From Methylobacterium phyllostachyos (GTDB lineage: Bacteria > Pseudomonadota > Alphaproteobacteria > Rhizobiales > Beijerinckiaceae): a stretch of DNA of 64,000 nt. The position numbers were made by a program, and so were the translations under genes. Location of the stretch: assembly GCF_900103445.1 (NCBI RefSeq), contig NZ_FNHS01000005.1:124001-188000 (forward strand), written 5' to 3'. Below are positions 58,178 through 64,000 of the stretch, piece after piece. Positions within the stretch are counted from its first letter, which is position 1, and every line of letters starts with the position of its first letter. A model generated the notes under the pieces. It saw only the letters and a program-made list of their open reading frames with translations, searched no databases and was not told the DNA's origin.

Positions 58178-59482
58178 TCAGCCGTAGCGGAGGGCCTGCA
58201 CCGGATCGAGCCGGGCGGCGCGCCAGGAGGGATACAGCGTCGCCGCGAGCGACAGCAGCAGCGCGGTGATCACCACGGCGGTGATCTCCTTCGGGTTCAT
58301 CTGGGCCGGGATCTCGGCGAGGAAGCGCACGGTCGGGTCCCAGGCGCCCGGAAACAGCACGTGCTGGATCGGCTTGATGTTGAGCGTGATCAGGATGCCG
58401 AGCGCCAGCCCACTCAGGGTGCCGACCACGCCGATCAGCGCACCGTTGATCAGGAACACCCGCATGATCGTGCCGGGCGTCGCCCCCATGGTGCGCAGGA
58501 TCGCGATGTCGCTCGACTTGTCGCGCACCAGCAGGATCAGGCCCGAGACGATGTTGAGCGTCGCCACCACCACGATCAGGCTGAGGATCAGGAACATCAC
58601 GTTCCGCTCGACCTCCAGCGCCCCGAAGAAGGTCCGGTTGCGCTGGCGCCAGTCGGTGAGCAGGATCGGGCGCTCGGCCGCCATCTCCAGGGGCTCGCGC
58701 ATGTCGCCGACATGGTCGGGATCGTCGACGTAGATCTCGATCATGCTGACGTCGCCGTCCTTGTTGAAGAACGCCTGCGCCTCGGCGAGCGGCATGAACA
58801 CGAAGGTCTGGTCGAACTCGGTCATGCCGACCTCGAACACCGCCTTGACTGTGTAGCTCTTGGTGCGCGGCGCAGTGCCGAAGGGCGTCGACGAACCTTT
58901 TGGGGTCACCAGCGTGATCGTGTCGCCGGCCTGGAGGCCCAGCGTGTCGGCGAGCCGCCGCCCGATCAGCACGCCGGTGCCGTCATCGAAGCCTTCGAGG
59001 GTGCCGCCCCGGATCGAGCTGGACACCGCCGCCAGCGCATCGAGATCGGCGGCCCGCACGCCGCGGATGATCACGCCCGAGCCGCCATATTGCGACGACG
59101 CGAAGGCCTGACCCTCCACCAGCGGCACCGCGGCGCGCACACCCGCCACCTTGGACAGGCGGTCCGACAGGTCGGTCCAGTCGTTGAACGGCCGGTCGAT
59201 CGGCGTGGCGAAGAGATGGCCATTGATGCCCACGATCTTCGACAGGAGCTCGGCCCGGAAGCCGTTCATCACCGAGAGCACGATGATCAGCGTGGCGACG
59301 CCGAGCGCGATGCCCAGAACCGAGAAGAACGCCACCACCGAGACGCCGCCTCCCCGGCGGCGCGCCCGCAGGTAGCGTCCGGCGAGGATCCACTCGAACG
59401 GCGCGAAGGGCGCGGTACCCTGGCTGAACGAGGCCGCGAGGCCCTTCACCCGCTCCAGCGCCGCTGATGCCGCCATCGGCAC
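58178..59482 (-). CDS. lolC: LolC/LolE-type permease of the lipoprotein-release transporter
   Basis: Inner-membrane permease that works with LolD, 434 residues. One TM helix after the N-terminal amphipathic segment ([40 protein letters not shown]) is followed by a large periplasmic domain (about 70-270) and three TM helices at the C-terminus ([57 protein letters not shown]). In alphaproteobacteria a single LolC/E-type protein often forms a homodimer, consistent with only one gene here. It starts 3 bp after the proS stop, so proS-lolC-lolD form an operon. Confidence 0.93.
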   Translation of the reverse strand: MPMAASAALERVKGLAASFSQGTAPFAPFEWILAGRYLRARRRGGGVSVVAFFSVLGIALGVATLIIVLSVMNGFRAELLSKIVGINGHLFATPIDRPFNDWTDLSDRLSKVAGVRAAVPLVEGQAFASSQYGGSGVIIRGVRAADLDALAAVSSSIRGGTLEGFDDGTGVLIGRRLADTLGLQAGDTITLVTPKGSSTPFGTAPRTKSYTVKAVFEVGMTEFDQTFVFMPLAEAQAFFNKDGDVSMIEIYVDDPDHVGDMREPLEMAAERPILLTDWRQRNRTFFGALEVERNVMFLILSLIVVVATLNIVSGLILLVRDKSSDIAILRTMGATPGTIMRVFLINGALIGVVGTLSGLALGILITLNIKPIQHVLFPGAWDPTVRFLAEIPAQMNPKEITAVVITALLLSLAATLYPSWRAARLDPVQALRYG

Positions 59483-59485
59483 GGC

Positions 59486-60811
59486 TCAGACGCGCCGGAT
59501 GCGTGCCAGCAGATCGACGATGGCGAGGCTCTCGCGCTCGCCCCCGGCGCGCCGCTTCAGCTCGACCTTACCCTCGGCCAGTCCCTTCGGGCCGACGATC
59601 ACCTGCCAAGGCAGGCCGATCAGATCCGCGGTGGCGAACTTGGCGCCGGGCCGCTCGTCCCGATCGTCGTAGAGCACCGACAGGCCGGCGGTCTCGAGAT
59701 CCGACTGGATCTGCGCGCAGGCGGCATCGGTGGCGGAGTCGCCCACCTTGAGATTGATCAACGCCACGTCGAACGGCGCGACCGAATCCGGCCAGATGAT
59801 CCCGGCGTCGTCGTGGCTCGCCTCGATGATCGCCGCCACGAGCCGGCTGGGGCCGATCCCGTAGGAGCCCATATGGACCGGGCGCTCGATCCCGTCCGGC
59901 CCGGCGACCTTGGCGCCCATCGGCTCGGAATACTTGGTTCCGAAGTAGAAGATATGCCCGACCTCGATGCCGCGGGCCGCCAGGCGGTTATCCTCGGCCA
60001 CCTCCGCGAAGGCCTCCGGCTCGTGCATGTCCTCGGTGGCGGAATAGTGCGAGGTCCAGGCATCGACGATGCCCTGCAGGCCGGCGATGTCGTCGAAATC
60101 CACCGTCTCGGGCGGGATGTCGAAATCCAGATAGGCCTTGTCGCAGAAGACCTCGCTCTCGCCGGTCTTGGCCAGGATGATGAACTCGTGGGACAGGTCG
60201 CCGCCGATCGGGCCGGTATCGGCACGCATCGGGATCGCCTTCAGGCCAAGGCCCGCGAAGGTGCGGAGATACGCCACGAACATCCGGTTGTAGGCGTGGC
60301 GTGCGCCGGCCTGGTCGAAATCGAACGAGTAGGCGTCCTTCATCAGGAACTCGCGCGAGCGCATCGTGCCGAAGCGCGGCCGCACCTCGTCGCGGAACTT
60401 CCACGAGATCTGGTAGAGGTTCTTGGGCAGGTCCTTGTACGACCGGACGCTCGCGCGAAAAATCTCGGTGACCATCTCCTCGGCGGTGGGGCCGTAGAGC
60501 ATCTCGCGGTCGTGCCGGTCCTTCAGGCGCAGCATCTCCTTGCCGTAGGCGTCGTAGCGGCCGGATTCCCGCCACAGCTCGGCCGACTGCACCGTCGGCA
60601 TCAGGATCTCGATGGCGCCGGCGCGGTTCTGCTCCCGGCGGATCACCGCGCAGACGCGCTCCAGCACCCGCAGGCCGAGGGGCAGCCACGCGTAGATGCC
60701 GGCGGCCTCCTGGCGGACCAAGCCCGCGCGCAGCATCAGCCGGTGCGAGACGATCTCGGCTTCCTTGGGCGTCTCGCGCAAGGTCGGCAGGAAGTAGCGG
60801 GAGAGACGCAT
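59486..60811 (-). CDS. proS: Prolyl-tRNA synthetase, short form without editing insertion
   Basis: Class II synthetase of 441 residues. Motif 1 region [20 protein letters not shown]; motif 2 [20 protein letters not shown]; motif 3 [21 protein letters not shown]-terminal anticodon-binding domain. The length and direct join show that it lacks the INS editing domain, as is usual for alphaproteobacterial ProRS, where free-standing ProX-type proteins handle Ala-tRNA(Pro). The ATG at 60811 gives the standard N-terminus [20 protein letters not shown]. First gene of the proS-lolC-lolD operon. Confidence 0.96.
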   Translation of the reverse strand: MRLSRYFLPTLRETPKEAEIVSHRLMLRAGLVRQEAAGIYAWLPLGLRVLERVCAVIRREQNRAGAIEILMPTVQSAELWRESGRYDAYGKEMLRLKDRHDREMLYGPTAEEMVTEIFRASVRSYKDLPKNLYQISWKFRDEVRPRFGTMRSREFLMKDAYSFDFDQAGARHAYNRMFVAYLRTFAGLGLKAIPMRADTGPIGGDLSHEFIILAKTGESEVFCDKAYLDFDIPPETVDFDDIAGLQGIVDAWTSHYSATEDMHEPEAFAEVAEDNRLAARGIEVGHIFYFGTKYSEPMGAKVAGPDGIERPVHMGSYGIGPSRLVAAIIEASHDDAGIIWPDSVAPFDVALINLKVGDSATDAACAQIQSDLETAGLSVLYDDRDERPGAKFATADLIGLPWQVIVGPKGLAEGKVELKRRAGGERESLAIVDLLARIRRV

Positions 60812-61027
60812 ATCGCCAAAGTCTTGGAAAGGGGGCCGGCCGGGAGGAGCCGCGGCGCGTCGGCACACAACACGTGGGAGACGCAAATTACAAGCACTGC
60901 GCGACCACGGCGCGGCGTAATCGCGGCGAAGCCATGGCGCCGGAGCCCCCGCGGCCCGGCCGTGCCCTTCGGAAGAGCGGTCTGCCTATTTGCCGGCAAG
61001 AAAGCGCAGATTTTTCTCGCCGACCCG

Positions 61028-61056
61028 GTGACAACACGAATTGTTGTTCCTATAAG
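61028..61056 (+). promoter_or_regulatory. Sigma-70-like promoter for the sRNA candidate
   Basis: GTGACA (61028-61033) and TATAAG (61051-61056) are separated by exactly 17 bp. Each hexamer matches the housekeeping consensus at five of six positions. It points into 61063-61203, where no protein gene was found. Confidence 0.55.
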
Positions 61057-61062
61057 CGTCCG

Positions 61063-61203
61063 GCGATGTTTGCGACGCCCGGAAGAGGCGGCGCAAGGTC
61101 CGAGTCTCGGGAGGAAAAACGACCGCCCCGCAAGCAATGCGGAGGATCTCAAGGTCGAGCCACTGAAGCTTGAAAGCAAGGCCTTGGGCCTTGCTTTTTT
61201 TAT
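61063..61203 (+). ncRNA. Candidate intergenic small RNA, about 140 nt
   Basis: Lies between the divergent proS (minus) and a small gene at 61367 (plus). It is bounded by a sigma-70-like promoter (61028-61056) and a very strong intrinsic terminator (61173-61203). The only plus-strand frame across it has no ribosome binding site and looks unstructured. Inside are a short stem around 61062-61079 (GGCG...CGCC), a purine-rich GGGAGGAAAAACGA segment likely single-stranded, and CCGC...GCGG pairing around 61122-61142. No match was recognised to 6S, SRP, tmRNA or RNase P RNA signatures. Start inferred from the promoter. Confidence 0.55.
61173..61203 (+). terminator. Rho-independent terminator
   Basis: AAAGCAAGGCC (61173-61183), loop TTG, GGCCTTGCTTT (61187-61197), leading into an eight-T run (61195-61202). 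The best intrinsic terminator in the window, and it follows no protein gene. Confidence 0.85.
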
Positions 61204-61366
61204 TTGCAGCTCTGAGATCTGCGACCGCCTGGCTGCCGGTGAAGAGCGTTGATAGCGCGCACAACGTGCGAGGCCGCCGGGTTTCCGCCCCGCGCCGGTA
61301 TGTCTTTAACCGATCGGGGTTTTCTGCAGCGCAGGGTGCGTCCGGACCAGTCCGGGTGAGCCCGCC

Positions 61367-61564
61367 ATGCATTTCGAGATCCTCCGGGCCGACGCGAGCT
61401 GGGCTTGGGTCTTGCTCAACGACGCCAACGAGACGATCGCCGAGTCGGACCAGATCTACCCGTCGGCCGCGCAGGCCTCCGCGGCGGCCTTGGCCTTCGC
61501 CCATCTGGTGGCGCGGGCGGGCCAATCCCTGACGGCAGCACCGTCCTTCGGCACGTTGCTCTGA
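61367..61564 (+). CDS. Small YegP/DUF1508-like protein, paralogue of the one at 6.9 kb
   Basis: A 65-residue protein homologous along its whole length to that encoded at 6909-7106 (MHFEI..., W-x-W, ESD, PSAAQASAAALAFA, RAG). The strand-strand-helix layout recalls DUF1508, tentatively. Compared with its relative it is more acidic in the middle (LNDANETIAESDQIYPSAAQ). It ends 5 bp before the convergent DUF1467 gene. Function unknown. Confidence 0.7.
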   Translation: MHFEILRADASWAWVLLNDANETIAESDQIYPSAAQASAAALAFAHLVARAGQSLTAAPSFGTLL

Positions 61565-61569
61565 GGGCG

Positions 61570-61896
61570 CTACAGACCGGTCAGGGGGAACACCGCCAGC
61601 GCGATCAGGAAGGCGGCCCCCGCCACCAGCGTCGTCCAGATCGCTTTCTCGCGCAGCCGCGGCGCCGCGGGCGCGCCGGGATCCTGCCCCGGCACGACAT
61701 GGGTCGGCCGGGTCTCGGGCTGGTTGCGCAGGGGCAGGACCGCGAAGAGCAGCGTCCACCACACCACGAAATACAGCGCGATGGCGCCGCCGACCGTGAG
61801 CTTGAACAGGCTCACGCCGGCCGCCACGAAGGCGGCGACCAGCACCGTGATGACGCCGAGCGTCTTCAGCGTCGAGCGGGCCAGCACTGCCATCAT
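61570..61896 (-). CDS. DUF1467 membrane protein
   Basis: A 108-residue protein with two TM helices near the N-terminus (TLGVITVLVAAFVAAGVSLF, GGAIALYFVVWWTLLFAVLP), a conserved loop (LRNQPETRPTHVVPGQDPGA) and a third C-terminal helix. The W-W-x-LFAVLP and G-x-DPGAP motifs fit DUF1467, which in Rhizobiales sits next to mce and rnj, as here. It starts 4 bp after the mce stop, hence the same transcript. Function unknown. Confidence 0.85.
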   Translation of the reverse strand: MMAVLARSTLKTLGVITVLVAAFVAAGVSLFKLTVGGAIALYFVVWWTLLFAVLPLRNQPETRPTHVVPGQDPGAPAAPRLREKAIWTTLVAGAAFLIALAVFPLTGL

Positions 61897-61900
61897 CGGT

Positions 61901-62305
61901 TCAGACCTGCTCCAGCTCGACCAGGGTGCCCAAAAAGTCCTTCGGGTGCAGGAACAGGACCGGCTTGCCGTGGGCGCCGATCCGCGGCTCGCCGGTTCCA
62001 AGCACCCGGGCGCCCTGCGCCTTCAGCTTGTCGCGGGCTGCCAGGATATCGTCGACCTCGTAGCAGACGTGGTGGACGCCGCCGCCCGGATTGCGCGCCA
62101 CGAAGGCCTCGATCGGCGAATTCTCGCCGAGCGGCGCCATCAGCTCGACCTTGCTGTTGGGCAATTCCACGAACACGACGGTGACGCCGTGCTCGGGTTG
62201 CGGCAGGGGCGGCGTCACCGTGGCGCCGAGCGTATCGCGGTAGATCGCGCAGGCGGCGTCGAGATCCTGGACGGCGATGGCCACGTGGTTGAGACGGCCG
62301 ATCAT
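61901..62305 (-). CDS. mce: Methylmalonyl-CoA epimerase
   Basis: Interconverts (R)- and (S)-methylmalonyl-CoA; in methylobacteria it belongs to the ethylmalonyl-CoA pathway for glyoxylate regeneration during C1 and C2 growth. It is 134 residues of the vicinal-oxygen-chelate fold. Metal ligands are His at about residue 7 (LNHVAIAV), His at about 78 (GGGVHHVCYEVDD) and Glu near the end (GTLVELEQV). Length and motifs are standard. It is followed at 4 bp by DUF1467; rnj lies upstream in the same direction beyond a repeat element. Confidence 0.93.
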   Translation of the reverse strand: MIGRLNHVAIAVQDLDAACAIYRDTLGATVTPPLPQPEHGVTVVFVELPNSKVELMAPLGENSPIEAFVARNPGGGVHHVCYEVDDILAARDKLKAQGARVLGTGEPRIGAHGKPVLFLHPKDFLGTLVELEQV

Positions 62306-62395
62306 GATGGTTCCTCCCCGGCGTGCTCGCTCCCTGTCCGGAAGCTTCTTTCGTTCGCAGACGAGGCCCCGCCAGCGCGCCTGGACGCGACCTGC

Positions 62396-62535
62396 CCCCT
62401 CGCCCGTGCGGGTGAGGGTTGGGGTGAGGGACGAGAACTCTCAGAATGGCGCACGTCACCAACGCGCGTGCGTCGCGCGTCGCATCCGGAGAGTTCTCGC
62501 CCCTCACCCTGTCCCTTTCCCGTGCGGGAGAGGGG
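62396..62535. repeat. Large inverted-repeat element between rnj and mce
   Basis: Two arms of about 47 bp pair at roughly 80 percent. The left arm starts CCCCTCGCCCGTGCGGGTGA and runs to GAGAACTCTC at about 62443; the right arm runs from GAGAGTTCTCGCCCCTCACC (about 62490) to GGGAGAGGGG. It is the same family as the repeat inside imuB and the palindrome at 17126. Confidence 0.8.
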
Positions 62536-62621
62536 ACTTGAGCCTTGGCTGGCAGCCAATCCGGAAGATCAGCTGTCGCGACGTCTTATAGAATATGACG
62601 ACCCGATATCCGCTGCCAGTC

Positions 62622-64000
62622 TCAAACTTCCACAACCTGCACGTGGCAGGCCGGCTTCTTGCCCCAAACCTCGTTGACCGCGGTGCGCACGGCCCGGTCG
62701 ACCGCCTTCTCGACGCCCTCCGAGTCCTTGAGCTTGCCCCGCGAAAGGCCCGACAGGCTGCGCGAGACCGCTTCCACGATGGTGTCGATCAGGGGCTCGC
62801 CGGAGCGCCCGCGGTTCGGTAGGCCGATGATGTCAATCGCCGGCTCGCCCAGCACGACGCCATCCTCATCGATGGCGATCGCCACCGAGACGAGACCCGC
62901 CTGCATCAGCTTGCGCCGCTCCGGGATCGCCCGGTCCTTCTCATCGATCAGGACGTCGCCATCCTTGAACAGGCGGCCGGCCTTCACGTGATCGACCACC
63001 TCGGGCTTTCCGGGGCTTAGGCGGATCAGGCTGCCGTTGCGTGCCTTGACGACGTTCTGCACGCCCTGCGCGCGGGCAAAGCGGGCATGCTCGTCGAGGT
63101 GGAGCGCCTCGCCGTGAACCGGGATCGCGGTGCCGGGCCGCGTCCACTTGTACATCTCGACCATCTCGTCCCGGCGCGGGTGGCCGGAGACGTGGACGAG
63201 GGCGCTGCGGTCGGTGATCACTTCGACGCCCTGCTCGATCAGGTCGTTGATGATCGACCCGACATCGCGCTCGTTGCCGGGGATGGCGCGCGAGGAGAAG
63301 ATCACCTGATCGCCCGCAGTGAGGCTGATATCCGGATGGTCGCGGCGGGAGACCCGGGCGAGCGCCGCCCGCGGTTCGCCCTGGGAACCGGTGAGCAGGG
63401 CAACGACCCGCTCGCGCGGCAGGCTCTTCCACGAATCCGAACGGCGGAACTCGGGCAACCCGTCGAGGTAGCCGCATTCGCGCGCCACATCGATCACCCG
63501 GTCCATGGCGCGGCCGACCGCCACGATCTCGCGGCCGCAGGCCACCGCCGCCTCGGCGACGGCGCGGATGCGGGCGACGTTCGACGCGAAGGTAGTCACC
63601 GCGACCCTGTGGGGGGCCTCGGCGATCAGCGTCTTGAGGGTCGCGGCGACCTCGCGTTCACTCGGGGAAAAACCCTCGCGGACCACGTTGGTCGAGTCGC
63701 AGACCAGCGCCAGGATGCCCTCGTCGCCGAGCGCCGTGAAGGCCTCCGGCGAGGTGACTTCGCCGGCCACCGGCGTCGGGTCGATCTTCCAGTCACCGGT
63801 GTGGACCACGAGGCCCGCCGCCGTGCGGATCGCGATGGCGTTCGATTCCGGGATCGAGTGCGAGACCGGGACGTATTCCAGCTCGAACGGCCCGACCGTG
63901 ACGCGCCGGCCAGGCTTGACCTCGCGCAGGTCGACCTTGGGGGCGCCGGGATCCGAGAGGCGGCGGGTCTCCAGCAGGTTCTTGGCGAAGCGGGTCGCGT
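62622..64000 (-). CDS. rnj: Ribonuclease J, partial (5' end beyond window)
   Basis: Metallo-beta-lactamase/beta-CASP ribonuclease with exo- and endonuclease activity in mRNA and rRNA maturation. The visible 458 residues run from ATRFAKNLLETRRLSDPGAP at the edge to the C-terminal QVVEV. Seen motifs: VEYVPVSHS-type loop (ELEYVPVSHSIPESNAIAIR), the HTGDWKIDP metal motif, the beta-CASP GSQGEPRAAL block, HVSGHPRRDEM, and IPVHGEALHLDEHARFA. The first zinc motif HxHxDH lies outside the window. The gene is transcribed towards mce; a palindromic repeat separates them. Confidence 0.95.
   Translation of the reverse strand, partial: ATRFAKNLLETRRLSDPGAPKVDLREVKPGRRVTVGPFELEYVPVSHSIPESNAIAIRTAAGLVVHTGDWKIDPTPVAGEVTSPEAFTALGDEGILALVCDSTNVVREGFSPSEREVAATLKTLIAEAPHRVAVTTFASNVARIRAVAEAAVACGREIVAVGRAMDRVIDVARECGYLDGLPEFRRSDSWKSLPRERVVALLTGSQGEPRAALARVSRRDHPDISLTAGDQVIFSSRAIPGNERDVGSIINDLIEQGVEVITDRSALVHVSGHPRRDEMVEMYKWTRPGTAIPVHGEALHLDEHARFARAQGVQNVVKARNGSLIRLSPGKPEVVDHVKAGRLFKDGDVLIDEKDRAIPERRKLMQAGLVSVAIAIDEDGVVLGEPAIDIIGLPNRGRSGEPLIDTIVEAVSRSLSGLSRGKLKDSEGVEKAVDRAVRTAVNEVWGKKPACHVQVVEV

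Noticed and set aside
60986..61762. 258-aa minus-strand frame over the proS upstream region
   Set aside because: It runs through a strong plus-strand terminator, the sRNA candidate and a recognised small plus-strand gene, and has no motif.

Overview
The window looks like chromosomal DNA of a Methylobacterium-like alphaproteobacterium (Hyphomicrobiales). The case rests on the high GC content, an alphaproteobacterial LexA with GTTC-N7-GTTC SOS boxes, the imuA-imuB-dnaE2 mutasome operon, a formaldehyde-activating-enzyme (Fae) homologue, the proS-lolC-lolD and rnj-mce-DUF1467 neighbourhoods, and many GC-rich palindromic intergenic repeats. Genus placement is inference; no 16S rRNA or tRNA gene was seen.

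Layout. Positions 1 to about 12,500 are accessory-like: low coding density, small exported or hypothetical proteins, a cytochrome c, a decayed phage portal gene (about 2600-2896, minus), another decayed gene (about 10123-10400, minus), a membrane hybrid histidine kinase with its LuxR-type regulator, and an acyltransferase. From 12.5 to 26 kb there is a chemoreceptor, a stress-type SDR enzyme, three consecutive very small membrane proteins, an outer-membrane barrel protein, a His-rich UreE, a J-domain protein, an amidase, a TerC-type membrane protein, an MFS exporter, an HI0933-type flavoprotein and a secreted collagen-like protein.

From 26.3 to 32.3 kb lies the LexA-controlled mutagenesis operon imuA-imuB-dnaE2, whose imuB carries an in-frame palindromic repeat. 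It is followed by a LOV-domain histidine kinase with a translationally coupled response regulator, a Uma2 nuclease, a Fae-like protein and an Nramp-type transporter. LexA itself (38.1 kb) has its own SOS boxes and ends in a 7-bp convergent overlap with comEC. Positions 41-51 kb hold housekeeping genes (gltX, gltA, alkA, parC, recO, a ChaC-like cyclotransferase). Positions 51-64 kb hold replicative dnaE, a glycosyltransferase, the proS-lolC-lolD cluster, a candidate small RNA with its own promoter and terminator (about 61063-61203), DUF1467, mce and the 3' part of rnj, which runs off the right edge.

Genes that work together: LexA controls itself and the imuA-imuB-dnaE2 translesion cassette, while replicative DnaE, RecO, AlkA and ParC provide other DNA maintenance functions. 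LolC and LolD form an ABC lipoprotein-release machine. Two separate two-component pairs (3.8-6.2 kb; 32.5-34.1 kb) use 4-bp start/stop overlaps. Several genes of 31-70 codons with good ribosome binding sites are included. The most interesting leads are the sRNA candidate, the repeat inside imuB, the Fae homologue lacking the expected histidine, the 19-bp palindrome upstream of the first two-component pair, the start codon buried in a hairpin at 11.5 kb, and the prophage relic.
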